The notes under the pieces are model-generated. The model was not told the origin of the DNA, did no database searches, and was given only the letters and a program-made list of their open reading frames with translations. This document shows, one piece after another, positions 62,201 to 64,000 of a DNA stretch of 64,000 bases (within the stretch, counting starts at the first letter, position 1; each line of letters starts with the position of its first letter). The DNA is taken from positions 10,503,501-10,567,500 of the forward strand of contig OX621250.1 in the NCBI GenBank assembly GCA_951640165.1, given 5' to 3'. The translations under genes were made by a program, and so were the position numbers. The stretch comes from Pseudoips prasinana. Its lineage: Eukaryota; Arthropoda; Insecta; Lepidoptera; Nolidae.

Positions 62201-63552
62201 GACACAGTGAGGAATCTGTGGTGGAGGTTGGTTACATGTATCTAGGGAAGAGTTGCTTGCGAAAAGGTTCGGGAGTAATTCCGCTTTCTCTTTCGCATTG
62301 TGGGCCAGTGACCCGCCGGGCTTTGTCAGTGGAGGTAGTGAAGCACGGCAAAAGTTCGCATCAACCGATTTGGCCAGGGACCAAAAAGCTTTGCTACCCT
62401 TAGAGTATCTAGCAAGTTTAAAACCAATTCGGGCGATGTGTTTTAAACTGGCTCAATACTTTTTTGCATATCTTGGCGGCTTTATTAAAGGCTTTCGTTT
62501 TATTGCGTATATCTGACGCCCTAGTATTTCGCGCGTGTGCCCACTCCACGTACGCCGTCTGCTTAAGGGCCACACTAATGTGGCACTCGGTATTGTACCA
62601 AGGACCAGATGTACAATTGGTGGACACATCTGAGTATGGGATAAAGTACTTCTTACCCTAAGTATGACATCAACTATAGCATCGGCGTTATAAACTATGT
62701 ATGAATATGTACTATAAAATAAGTTTTAAAACACATACCCAGTTACAGTTTCCCATAGGGGTAGGCAGAGACAACGGATTTCCATTTGTCACGATCTTTG
62801 CACACGTCTTTTGCCTCGATTACTGTCATTATATTCTTCATACATGCTCGCCGGTTTAGGGTACTTCTGACCTGCCCTTGCTTGAGAACGTCTCCGATTT
62901 GGTCAGAGAATGTTCGACGAGGTTTTCCCCTTCGAGTTGTTCCATTCACACAGGCCAGGTATACTTCTTTGGTCAATCTTCTTTCATTCATCCTCTCTAA
63001 ATGGCCAAACCATCTCAGCATTCCTTTTTCAATCTTTGTGACTACATCTTCTTTCACACCACAACGCTCTCTTACATCAGTATTTCGAATTCTGTCTCTC
63101 AAAGTCACACCACACATACTTACTCAGAGCATGAAAACACATGTTACGATGATAAGATAATTTATATATTTTGTTGTAGTACCTGAAACGCATACACGAG
63201 GCGCAAGAAGGAACGGCGGGTGCCAGCGGCAGCGCCGAGACACGCGCGCGGGCGCTGGCGCAGGACGAGCGCCAGTGCCGCTCCTACCTCACGCTCGCCA
63301 GGTACACAGAAAGACGCGTCTCAGCTATATTATAACATCCAAAATGGCCTTTTCTTTTCATTAATAGTTAATTAGTATAGTAGGTGTAATGTGATCGTTT
63401 GTTCTGTTTCCAGGGAGACGGTGGACATGCTGGAGTACCTGACGGTGGAGATCAAGGAGCCGTTCCTGCGCGCCGAGCTGGTGGACCGGCTCGCCTCCAT
63501 GCTCAACTTCAACCTGCAGCAGCTCTGCGGGCCCAAGTGTAAAAACCTCAAG
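20226..63552 (+). CDS. Ube4B: Ubiquitin conjugation factor E4 B gene, 5' part, fourteen exons (whole model)
   Basis: UBE4B/Ufd2 is a U-box E3/E4 ligase that extends polyubiquitin chains on substrates handled by p97/Cdc48. I join 20226-20249, 20399-21010, 24026-24167, 28490-29052, 41681-41938, 45650-45896, 53494-53667, 55695-55815, 56555-56686, 58532-58729, 59466-59808, 60160-60255, 63180-63301 and 63414-63552. All introns are GT-AG, phases agree throughout, and there are 1,057 uninterrupted codons. The N terminus [18 protein letters not shown] is the family signature. Then come a Ser/Pro-rich linker, an MEVDD motif, a conserved ILQVSW segment and the Ufd2P core ([40 protein letters not shown]). 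The end of the core and the U-box are beyond the right edge. Introns are exceptionally long and filled with transposons, but the coding sequence is intact. Confidence 0.93.
20399..21010 (+). CDS. Ube4B: UBE4B exon 2 (Ser/Pro-rich N-terminal region)
   Basis: Begins after TTTTTCAG with [14 protein letters not shown], then a low-complexity segment rich in Ser, Pro, Thr and acidic residues, probably disordered as in homologs, closing on [13 protein letters not shown] and QEPMEV. The first part is visibly GC-rich compared with flanking intron DNA. It ends at GAG|GTAAG in phase 0; reading on into the intron soon meets a stop. Confidence 0.9.
21970..22235 (+). mobile_element. LINE 3'-terminal coding fragment
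   Basis: The translation [56 protein letters not shown] then stop is the typical carboxyl end of a CR1/R2-like LINE reverse transcriptase protein (V..WN.LP..VV.A.T.N.FK.RLD). Only this end is present, as expected from 5' truncation. AT-rich sequence follows. Confidence 0.75.
22575..22850 (-). pseudogene. Possible poly(A)-tailed retrocopy fragment, source unknown
   Basis: On the minus strand a 61-codon frame ends in [20 protein letters not shown] then [19 protein letters not shown] and stop, followed by AATAAA and, about 5 bp on, an A8 tract (22591-22600 region). The composition looks like a real protein C terminus, and the A tract suggests retroposition. I do not recognise the protein. It could also be the 3' end of an unannotated gene on the minus strand. 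Confidence 0.35.
22905..23425 (+). mobile_element. Jockey/BMC1-like LINE, 3' fragment
   Basis: Coding remains [29 protein letters not shown] and [20 protein letters not shown], broken by frameshifts, then a 3' end GGCCGGCAACGCACTTGCAG, GGCGGTGATCACTTACCATC and CTCGTTTGCC before AT-rich DNA. The last blocks are a well-known tail of moth LINEs. Related pieces lie at 49935-50210 and 56715-56825, and the coding part matches the LINE in intron 12. Confidence 0.85.
23745..23992 (-). mobile_element. tRNA-derived SINE (GGCGTGG-head family), reversed
   Basis: The reverse complement begins with a tRNA-like head (GGTTGGTAGGTACTTGCCTT ... GGTTTGATTTCC, box A and degenerate box B) and ends with a TTTGGGATCAGATGACAGCG tail. 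The same head is at 48141-48520 and 56920-57166. It ends about 30 bp before UBE4B exon 3. Confidence 0.78.
24026..24167 (+). CDS. Ube4B: UBE4B exon 3
   Basis: Acceptor CCATCAG|GTG. The translation [13 protein letters not shown] then [24 protein letters not shown] continues the MEV-DD motif from exon 2 and carries the family's conserved KI..VSW helix. It ends in phase 1. A reverse-oriented SINE stops only about 30 bp upstream of the exon, close to the polypyrimidine tract. Confidence 0.88.
24243..24282. repeat. Perfect 18-bp hairpin
   Basis: AATTACGCAAATTCTTAT and its exact inverted copy surround a 4-nt loop, about 75 bp downstream of the exon 3 donor. Confidence 0.85.
24340..24700. repeat. 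Imperfect minisatellite, about three units of 100-120 bp
   Basis: Units share GTGATAAGAACC, AGTAAGTGAAATAACTGA, CATGGTAGC and GTTGTCAGTGACTGC. Within units, GTCAGTGACTGCGTAA-like subrepeats recur. Copies differ by substitutions and small indels, so it is an old tandem array. Confidence 0.8.
24761..24797. repeat. Perfect 37-bp palindrome
   Basis: CATAAGAGCGTCAGACAG, one T, then its exact inverted copy: 18-bp arms with a single central base, just beyond the minisatellite. Confidence 0.9.
26110..27151 (-). mobile_element. Ingi/Vingi-like LINE, 3' part of reverse-transcriptase ORF
   Basis: A 339-codon open frame on the minus strand, starting just after the catalytic YADD-type site. It has [19 protein letters not shown] and [15 protein letters not shown] (post-catalytic RT and thumb), and a C-terminal [19 protein letters not shown] cysteine-histidine motif. 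It is 5'-truncated but remarkably free of stops. The clade is assigned from residue patterns only. Upstream of it (27152-27187) sequence changes abruptly to other DNA. Confidence 0.78.
27188..27446 (+). mobile_element. Complete short non-autonomous Helitron, 259 bp
   Basis: Starts TCTATATATATAAAAATCAA after an A and ends CCGGGCCGCTAG before a T, the A|T insertion rule of Helitrons. A TACGT ... ACGTA stem lies just before the 3' end. It is not capable of coding. Confidence 0.78.
27797..27872. repeat. Perfect 35-bp hairpin with 6-nt loop
   Basis: The left arm (27797-27831) starts TGAAATGAAATTGGGTCAAA; the right arm (27838-27872) is its exact reverse complement; the loop is TGTTAA. There is no mismatch in 35 pairs. 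I see no other copy and no terminal duplication. Confidence 0.92.
28490..29052 (+). CDS. Ube4B: UBE4B exon 4 (beginning of core)
   Basis: Starts [19 protein letters not shown] and includes [34 protein letters not shown] and [21 protein letters not shown], ending EKEVFEE. These match the segment of animal UBE4B leading into the Ufd2P core (HTALVLQG, LVPYMLC, EEVF). Phase 1 in, phase 0 out (GAG|GTGAGT). Confidence 0.92.
29671..29864 (-). mobile_element. Short Helitron, decayed 3' terminus
   Basis: The minus strand starts A|TCCTACTAATATTACAAATG and ends GGGTGAAACCGCGGGGCAAA then GCCAGT, where CTAGT is expected. The hairpin is intact. Same family as the elements at 36945 and 45384. Confidence 0.68.
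30297..33376 (+). mobile_element. Helitron, full length, left member of a tail-to-tail pair
   Basis: The 5' end TCTATACATATAATAAATCT follows an A. The 3' end GAACGAAGTTGCGGGCACAG then CTAG precedes a T, with a CGCG-type hairpin upstream. Inside are a GTCTGTTTGTCTGTGTGTCT block (30414-30450), a roughly 250-bp unit present twice (30735-30985 and 31008-31255), and broken RepHel helicase pieces (31791-33270). The right member (33638-36539) matches nearly throughout in reverse. Non-autonomous by itself. Confidence 0.86.
31791..33270 (+). pseudogene. Helitron helicase (RepHel/Pif1-like) remains, rearranged
   Basis: Frames in order: a Pif1 C-terminal piece ([28 protein letters not shown], then [12 protein letters not shown]), a mid-region piece ([33 protein letters not shown]), then after a deletion a second Pif1 C-terminal piece ([35 protein letters not shown], later [10 protein letters not shown]). 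The ATP-binding Walker A segment and the Rep nuclease are missing, and stops interrupt the chain. Helicase C-terminal motifs therefore occur twice. Confidence 0.78.
33390..33480 (-). repeat. SINE 3' tail fragment between the Helitrons
   Basis: TGATCCCAAACTAGGCAGAG and ACTATGGCGACC are the reversed common tail of the window's tRNA-derived SINEs (compare 23760-23830 and 57390-57440). No head is present. Confidence 0.65.
33492..33624 (+). mobile_element. 135-bp MITE, copy 2 of 3, between the Helitrons
   Basis: The right end GGTGCTGGCGTCTG|TA is intact; the left end is altered (ATGGCAGCACATC). The interior (AAGCTACCCCAATTTGTCAA, AAAACAAATTTGACAGATTG) matches the other copies. It ends only 13 bp before the right Helitron's terminus. 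Confidence 0.85.
33638..36539 (-). mobile_element. Helitron, full length, right member of the tail-to-tail pair
   Basis: On the minus strand it starts A|TCTATACATATAATAAATCT and ends with the CGCGAACGAAGTCGCGGGCA hairpin, CAGCTAG|T. It matches the left member along its length in the opposite direction but has a single copy of the 250-bp unit (about 35840-36090) and better preserved frames. A further palindrome (AAAGATATTATAATAT and inverse) lies near 36104-36146. Confidence 0.86.
33743..35234 (-). pseudogene. Helitron helicase remains, less decayed copy
   Basis: The same mosaic as in the left member: frame 35234-35031 (Pif1 C-terminal piece), 34933-34445 (mid region, ending [14 protein letters not shown]), 34438-33743 (231 codons: [73 protein letters not shown]). 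The last frame is the complete C-terminal helicase end without a Walker A domain. Such helicases unwind DNA during rolling-circle transposition; this one cannot be active. Confidence 0.8.
36945..37129 (-). mobile_element. Complete short non-autonomous Helitron, 185 bp
   Basis: The minus strand starts A|TCTTACTAATATTATAAAGG, has GCGAAAGTTTGTGAGTGTGT and an AAACCGCGGGGAACAGCTAG|T end. It lies about 400 bp from the outer end of the large Helitron. Confidence 0.8.
37530..41013 (-). mobile_element. 3.5-kb DNA transposon with ATAT flanks (Sola-like?)
   Basis: Inverted ends CGACCCCTCCAGGATGAAAC / CGACCCCTCCAGGAAGAAAC continue for about 33 bp (GTAAAAGCCA) and are bounded by ATAT on both sides, consistent with a 4-bp target duplication. 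A broken transposase gene fills 38518-40249 on the minus strand. Near both ends the word TAAAAGCCAT or close variants recurs (37552, about 40670, 40880, 40980 and others), possible transposase-binding sites. The superfamily is not certain: a 4-bp duplication and the protein style suggest Sola. Confidence 0.75.
38518..40249 (-). pseudogene. Transposase-like gene, frameshifted (DUF7869-like family)
   Basis: Four overlapping or adjacent minus-strand frames make one gene: 40249-39776 ([20 protein letters not shown], then a basic region), 39806-39519 ([14 protein letters not shown] zinc-binding-like CxxC), 39522-38755 ([66 protein letters not shown]) and 38703-38518 (acidic C terminus). The Asp in YCDSC and the later His/Glu-containing block resemble catalytic positions of insect transposase-derived proteins. 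At least two or three frameshifts disable it, though each piece is well preserved. Confidence 0.7.
41681..41938 (+). CDS. Ube4B: UBE4B exon 5 (GC-rich core exon)
   Basis: Acceptor TTGTGCAG|GTG, 86 codons, phase 0 at both ends. The translation [30 protein letters not shown], then [14 protein letters not shown] aligns with the human segment ending LSYLGAFF. The exon is strikingly GC-rich with mostly G/C third positions and long Ala/Arg/Leu runs, quite unlike exons 4 and 11 of the same gene. A foldback transposon begins 19 bp after the donor. Confidence 0.92.
41958..42871. mobile_element. Foldback element with repeated GCGCGGCC motifs
   Basis: Inverted arms of about 200 bp run from ACGATTGCTCCGCCACGTTA inward through CAAAATCGAAGGG, CAAAAATTTGTCAAAGC and ACTTGGGATAGAGAT, with the reverse order at 42662-42871. 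The word GCGCGGCC or its complement occurs six times (near 42089, 42115, 42386, 42563, 42706 and 42733). A truncated GGTTCC-type repeat lies inside (42155-42268). No coding capacity. It starts 19 bp after the exon 5 donor. Target duplication is unclear. Confidence 0.82.
42155..42268 (+). repeat. GGTTCC ... CTTGGCCGG repeat, truncated, inside the foldback element
   Basis: AAGGGGGCTCCCATACAACA through GGTACGGAACCCTTCGTGCG to GTACTTGGCCGGTTTTT: the right half of the element seen complete at 45955-46232. It interrupts the loop side of the foldback's left arm. Confidence 0.7.
43690..44004 (-). mobile_element. tRNA-derived SINE (CTCGTTGA-head family), reversed
   Basis: The reverse complement starts CTCGTTGACCTAGCGGTAGC with tRNA-like box A, then a box B-like GGTTCAAACCC region, and a body with GCCCGAAGTC and GTACCTGACCTCTTTCCGGT. 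It matches 54293-54600 over most of its length. Confidence 0.78.
44030..44375 (-). mobile_element. LINE 3'-terminal coding fragment, reversed
   Basis: On the minus strand an open segment reads [20 protein letters not shown] then [21 protein letters not shown] and stop, the standard C terminus of CR1/Jockey-group LINE proteins (FK..LK..LL...FYSV.EF). AT-rich 3' sequence follows. Confidence 0.72.
44558..44692 (+). mobile_element. 135-bp MITE, copy 3 of 3
   Basis: TA-flanked, ends CTGAAGCCAGCATATCAAGC ... GATGTGCTGGCGTCTG, same length as copy 1 and sharing the CCTTATGCTTTTGTGCTTAA interior. Confidence 0.87.
45384..45485 (-). mobile_element. Decayed short Helitron
   Basis: The minus strand TCTACTAATATTATAAATGC to GCGGGTGAAACCGCGGGGCG matches the elements at 29671 and 36945 but the CTAG terminus is mutated (CAGTTTAT). 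Confidence 0.62.
45650..45896 (+). CDS. Ube4B: UBE4B exon 6
   Basis: Acceptor TTCCACAG|ATA. The translation [57 protein letters not shown] continues the Ufd2P core (family: ILHSILLN..TREAALSYMAAVVNAN..KAQMQ). It ends in phase 1 before GTGAGTC. A repeat of the GGTTCCGT type begins about 55 bp into the next intron. Confidence 0.92.
45955..46232 (+). repeat. GGTTCC ... CTTGGCCGG repeat, complete
   Basis: GGGTTCCGTTTTACCC, TGTCTGTCTGTCCGTCTGTC, AGGCTGTATCTCATGAACCG, GGTTCCCATACAACAAACGT and GCACTTGGCCGG. The same elements run reversed at 52741-52980. Ends show short inverted GGTTCCGT/ACGGAACC pairs. Widespread in moths; class unknown. Confidence 0.75.
46418..46890 (-). mobile_element. RTE-type LINE, 3' end
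   Basis: The minus-strand translation [44 protein letters not shown] and [23 protein letters not shown] is the classic carboxyl end of RTE LINE proteins. The 3' end has a GATGATGAAG motif. Related tails occur near 50520-50730, 53220-53455 and 59260-59400. Confidence 0.82.
47112..47581. mobile_element. Palindromic MITE, copy related to 5627-5869, interrupted by a SINE
   Basis: Ends GGGGTTTTACCGGC and CGTAAAACCCC; interior ATCAATCGTTAAATCGGCTT and ATGTGACGTCATAAAT match the TOR-intron MITE. Its left arm lacks about 50 bp. A SINE occupies 47184-47435. Confidence 0.82.
47184..47435 (+). mobile_element. tRNA-derived SINE with ATAAAT target duplication
   Basis: Begins TGACGGTCACCGTAGCGTAG, with box A (TAGTTGGTAGTGC) and box B (GGTTCGAATCC), and continues to a GGTACCCATAGTACAAGCTT tail. 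ATAAAT is duplicated at 47178-47183 and 47436-47441. Removing the SINE restores the MITE's GTCATAAAT..TCCGGA centre. The copy at 53679-53935 is nearly identical. Confidence 0.88.
48141..48520 (+). mobile_element. SINE (GGCGTGG-head family) split by a retroposed fragment
   Basis: The head GCCGGTTGGCGTGGTT is cut after 48159 and repeats at 48273, continuing TGGTAGATACTTGCCTTTCG, box B-like GGGTTCCATTCCC, and the tail GGTATCCATAGTACAAAG. The repeated 13 bp is the target duplication of the insert at 48160-48272. Confidence 0.75.
48160..48272 (-). mobile_element. Short poly(A)-tailed retroposed fragment with 13-bp target duplication
   Basis: Bounded by GGTTGGCGTGGTT at 48147-48159 and 48273-48285. 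The plus strand starts with about 22 T, so the insert is minus-oriented with a poly(A) tail after CGTTTCTTCTACC and AAAAACGAAAG. Its 90-bp body (contains AAGGGCTGATGAACCGATCG) is of unknown origin. It could be the 3' end of a LINE or a cellular RNA. Confidence 0.78.
49935..50210 (+). mobile_element. Jockey/BMC1-like LINE fragment
   Basis: GGGGAGTGTTTTGGGGAATT, CCTGCCGCCACGTTCCGCCA and GGTATGGCATGGCAACCTTC are collinear with 23110-23330. Decayed, no open frame. Confidence 0.72.
50520..50730 (+). mobile_element. RTE-type LINE tail, decayed
   Basis: The reverse complement reads ATCAGCCGAAAGATGCCCAC, TGCTGCAGAAAGGCG and CGGTCTTGCGCTTACCGCAT, equivalent to the plus-strand order at 46440-46560, so here the element points the other way. 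Non-coding. Confidence 0.55.
52412..52600 (+). mobile_element. SINE-like repeat (GGGCAGTGGTTTCCC family), copy 1
   Basis: ATGGGCAGTGGTTTCCCTAG, AGCTTAACGTGCCCTCCGAA, GACGCTCAGAAATTAAACCA and GACTGACCGCGAGCCTAGTT. It is repeated with one extra segment at 53961-54200. Confidence 0.72.
52741..52980 (-). repeat. GGTTCC ... CTTGGCCGG repeat, reversed copy
   Basis: Starts AAAAACCGGCCAAGTCCGAG and ends GGGTCCCGTTTTACCCTTTG with ACAGACGGACAGACAGACAG inside, the inverse of 45955-46232. Confidence 0.75.
53218..53455 (+). mobile_element. LINE tail (RTE-like) just upstream of exon 7
   Basis: GATCGCCAACCCGTCTGCCA, AAGATGATTCTTGGGG and TATGTTCAGCAGTTGAC. A shorter relative lies at 59260-59400 upstream of exon 11. 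The GTTCAGCAGTGGAC end is characteristic of moth RTE tails. Confidence 0.6.
53494..53667 (+). CDS. Ube4B: UBE4B exon 7
   Basis: Acceptor TTTTTGTAG|GTG. The translation [30 protein letters not shown] then [23 protein letters not shown] matches the core segment DGFMLNF..VLQQLSTKIKLE..P.Y.F and DETR. Phase 1 in and out. The donor CA|GTAAGT lies only 11 bp before a SINE, so part of the splice-site neighbourhood is transposon-derived. Confidence 0.92.
53679..53935 (+). mobile_element. tRNA-derived SINE, 11 bp after the exon 7 donor
   Basis: TGACGGTCACCGTAGCCTAG, box A and box B (GGTTCGAATCCCGGTAAGTG), tail ATAGTACAAGCTTTGCTTAG. Nearly identical to 47184-47435, so both are fairly young. Confidence 0.85.
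53961..54200 (+). mobile_element. SINE-like repeat (GGGCAGTGGTTTCCC family), copy 2
   Basis: ATGGGCAGTGGTTACCCTAG, CCGCCCAGTAGGCCTCTGAC (absent from copy 1), AGCTTAACGTGCCCTCCGAA and GACTGACCGCGAGCCTAGTT. Confidence 0.72.
54293..54600 (+). mobile_element. tRNA-derived SINE (CTCGTTGA-head family)
   Basis: Head CTCGTTGATCTAGCGGTAGC with box B GGTTCAAATCCCGGG, then an A-run, then a body (GCCCGAAGTCTGGGAGTTGG, CCTGACCTCTTTCTGGTCGT, AGTGCTCCTGTGTTTGCGCA). Reversed copy at 43690-44004. The head folds poorly as a functional tRNA. Confidence 0.8.
54600..54762 (+). mobile_element. Short Helitron, 3' part
   Basis: GTATGTATGTATGTTTGTTA, ACTACTGAATGGATTTTAAT, and the end ACCGGGCGGGCGAAAGCTAG|T. It adjoins the preceding SINE; the 5' TC terminus is not clear. 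Confidence 0.65.
55450..55545 (+). repeat. Dispersed repeat, copy 3 of 3
   Basis: AAAAAAAGGTTTTATTCACG through AGCGCTTGTAAATAGTCAG to AACATGTTTGTAGTAATA, as at 881-965; similarity stops soon after. Confidence 0.75.
55695..55815 (+). CDS. Ube4B: UBE4B exon 8
   Basis: Acceptor ATCACCAG|AT. The translation [36 protein letters not shown] matches the family's PTECFFLTLHAHHLSILPS motif. It ends in phase 2 before GTAAGCC. Confidence 0.92.
55816..56554 (+). other. UBE4B intron 8 with GAAGTC-type minisatellite
   Basis: Bases 55901-56012 are a degenerate run of GAAGTC hexamers (with AAAGTC, GCAGTC and CAAGTC variants). The rest is AT-rich without a recognised element. Confidence 0.7.
56555..56686 (+). 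CDS. Ube4B: UBE4B exon 9
   Basis: Acceptor TTTTTACAG|GG restores a split Arg codon. The translation [22 protein letters not shown] then [16 protein letters not shown] corresponds to the helical core region with the conserved W of the SQWKDS motif. Phase 2 in and out. Confidence 0.91.
56715..56825 (-). mobile_element. Jockey/BMC1-like LINE 3' tail
   Basis: GGTCACCTGATCACCGCCGC and GCACTGCCGGCCTTTAAG are the inverse of the 23310-23410 LINE end. Only about 110 bp, a typical severe 5' truncation. Confidence 0.75.
56920..57166 (-). mobile_element. tRNA-derived SINE (GGCGTGG-head family), reversed
   Basis: CATCTGATCCCAAACTAAGC (tail) to ACCTGCGGCTTGAAAGGCAA and ACCACACCAACCGGCC (head), the same layout as 23745-23992. 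A second tail piece follows at 57360-57450. Confidence 0.75.
57474..58225 (+). pseudogene. mariner-type transposon, truncated transposase
   Basis: The left end TTAGGTTGGGGAAAAAGTCT follows TA. From 57657 the frame [20 protein letters not shown] begins a mariner transposase, with a helix-turn-helix ([13 protein letters not shown]). A frameshift follows DVYG, about 25 codons are missing before VPHELTER, and another shift leads to [13 protein letters not shown] with the first catalytic Asp. The frame stops at 58224 and the second and third catalytic residues and right end are absent. It is a dead DNA cut-and-paste element. Confidence 0.85.
58532..58729 (+). CDS. Ube4B: UBE4B exon 10
   Basis: Acceptor TTTTTTCAG|GT. 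The translation [29 protein letters not shown] ends [16 protein letters not shown], matching the family's LPEFYVEDVAEFLFF. Phase 2 in and out; the donor GTGCA|GTAAGT is followed within 40 bp by a large perfect inverted repeat. Confidence 0.92.
58730..59465 (+). other. UBE4B intron 10
   Basis: Begins with a large inverted repeat (58769-58866) and ends with an RTE-like LINE tail (59260-59400: AAGGCGATTATGTCATATCC, TTGTTCAGCAGTGGACTTCT). Bases 58870-59255 hold nothing recognised. Confidence 0.6.
58769..58866. repeat. Perfect 31-bp inverted repeat with internal repeats
   Basis: CCATTTGTCATGCAATGGTC..(58769-58799) is matched exactly in reverse at 58836-58866. The 36-bp spacer carries another GAAGGACCAATTACATGACA block, a third variant of the arm. 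It begins 40 bp after the exon 10 donor. Confidence 0.9.
59466..59808 (+). CDS. Ube4B: UBE4B exon 11
   Basis: Acceptor TTTTTCAG|AT. The translation [52 protein letters not shown] and [21 protein letters not shown] is the best-conserved part of the core. The donor CACAAACAG|GTGGGG is weak. Reading through it stays open for a further 69 codons, so intron retention would give an extended, truncated product. Confidence 0.92.
60160..60255 (+). CDS. Ube4B: UBE4B exon 12
   Basis: Acceptor TATTTGCAG|GCC, 32 codons in phase 0: [32 protein letters not shown], which matches [24 protein letters not shown] of the family. It is too short to be obvious alone but is unmistakable by motif and phase. Confidence 0.92.
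60640..62660 (-). mobile_element. Jockey-like LINE, decayed, reversed
   Basis: Broken minus-strand frames follow RT order: [15 protein letters not shown] (62570s), [18 protein letters not shown] (62140s), [13 protein letters not shown] (61840s), [16 protein letters not shown] (61500s), GYADDSTVS (61400s), [20 protein letters not shown] and [16 protein letters not shown] (61030-60830). The C-terminal part resembles the LINE piece at 22905. Many stops, frameshifts and a local 34-bp palindrome (61583-61655) show it is dead. Confidence 0.83.
61583..61655. repeat. Perfect 34-bp palindrome inside the LINE
   Basis: ATCCAGGTGCACAGACCAGA..(61583-61616), a 5-nt spacer, then the exact inverse to 61655. 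One arm is normal LINE coding sequence (LCTWIS region); the other replaces expected sequence. A second inverted pair, TCTACTATACTCTCTCTGAG at about 61329 against 61665, surrounds it. Confidence 0.88.
62735..63125 (-). mobile_element. LINE 3'-terminal coding fragment (RTE-like), reversed
   Basis: A 124-codon minus-strand frame: [76 protein letters not shown] then stop. This is a common carboxyl end of moth LINE proteins. It ends about 55 bp before UBE4B exon 13. Confidence 0.8.
63180..63301 (+). CDS. Ube4B: UBE4B exon 13
   Basis: Acceptor TTTGTTGTAG|TAC. The translation [14 protein letters not shown], then [20 protein letters not shown] matches LKRIHEVQEEM and LAQDERVSRSYLALA. GC-rich at third positions. 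Phase 0 in, phase 2 out. It follows directly after a reversed LINE end. Confidence 0.91.
63414..63552 (+). CDS. Ube4B: UBE4B exon 14 (last exon in window)
   Basis: Acceptor TTTCCAG|GG. The translation [22 protein letters not shown], then [21 protein letters not shown] is a signature of the Ufd2P core shortly before the C-terminal helical region and U-box. Donor AAG|GTAACATT in phase 0. The remaining exons lie to the right of the window. Confidence 0.93.
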
Positions 63553-64000
63553 GTAACATTAAACGCAGTACTTTTATATCTCTGGTTGCGTCTGCAGTTG
63601 ATAATTACTACGTCGAAAAGCACGAAAATAATTTGGTTATAGAATAGATTATAATATAGTACCGTAAGAAAACAGTAAGTACAGAAAATAAAAAACAATA
63701 ATAATCCAGTGTGCTTTAGACCACACAATTGAAGTAAAAATTGGATATACGAAAGGTAACTATGGCTATGAGAGGAAGAGAGAAAGAAAATGTGTGCTCG
63801 CACCACTGTCTTGCCGTTTTAGTAATATTCGAACATAACCTCTCTCTTTCTTGTTTCACTAACTAATATCTCCCTCTCAACTTCCCTTGACCATGAGACC
63901 TTGACATATTAAACTTTTAAGGGCCAAGCTGTACCGAACGGAAAGTCCCCTGACGCTAAGCTATAAATGTATAATGGTTATTAAGTGTAAGCCAAATGGT
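63553..64000 (+). other. Start of UBE4B intron 14
   Basis: Begins GTAACATT. No further UBE4B exon is visible to the window's end. The sequence is AT-rich with no identified repeat; the open frames on both strands have no family resemblance. Confidence 0.6.

Larger units (their letters stand above)
60256..63179 (+). other. UBE4B intron 12
   Basis: Nearly filled by two reversed LINE fragments (60640-62660 and 62735-63125). Bases 60256-60630 have no identified element. Confidence 0.6.

Overview
The window looks like lepidopteran (moth or butterfly) nuclear DNA. It has AT-rich non-coding sequence, split genes with GT-AG introns, and a dense mix of insect mobile elements: Helitrons ending in hairpin-CTAG-T, tRNA-derived SINEs, CR1/Jockey-, RTE- and Ingi-like LINEs, a mariner, MITEs and a copia remnant. 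No prokaryotic signals, CRISPR arrays or genuine tRNA/rRNA genes were found. Two conserved cellular genes are present, arranged head to head, and both run off the window.

Left third, minus strand: the 5' part of a Target of rapamycin (TOR) kinase gene. Seven coding exons (18237 down to 6415) join in phase to 1,975 codons. They cover the HEAT repeats, the FAT domain and the start of the FRB domain. The kinase and FATC domains lie outside, to the left. The FRB sequence departs from a normally near-invariant stretch, so this may be a diverged TOR paralog. The last TOR intron in view carries a nearly intact LINE (about 1.1-5.5 kb) and two adjoining palindromic MITEs that contain CRE-like TGACGTCA sites.

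Centre: about 2 kb of intergenic DNA (18238-20225) separates the two start codons and probably holds both promoters.

Right two thirds, plus strand: the gene for ubiquitin conjugation factor E4 B (UBE4B/Ufd2 family). Fourteen coding exons (20226-63552) join in phase to 1,057 codons. The rest of the core and the C-terminal U-box lie beyond the window. The introns are very large and packed with mobile DNA. Intron 4 holds two full-length Helitrons placed tail to tail (30297-33376 and 33638-36539), then a 3.5 kb DNA transposon with ATAT target duplications and a broken transposase (37530-41013). Intron 5 has a foldback element whose repeated GCGCGGCC motifs begin 19 bp after a splice donor. Intron 6 has a SINE-in-MITE-in-SINE nest and a SINE split by a poly(A)-tailed retroposed fragment with a 13-bp duplication. 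Intron 7 has a row of three SINEs and a Helitron end. Intron 9 has a crippled mariner. Intron 12 has a decayed Jockey-like LINE.

TOR is the nutrient-sensing growth kinase and UBE4B extends ubiquitin chains for proteasomal turnover with p97/Cdc48. Their adjacency suggests at most shared promoter architecture, not a pathway. The most unusual non-genic signals are the tail-to-tail Helitron pair with identical scrambled helicase remains, the foldback and ATAT-flanked transposons with subterminal motif arrays, and several perfect short hairpins (up to 35-bp stems) scattered through the introns.
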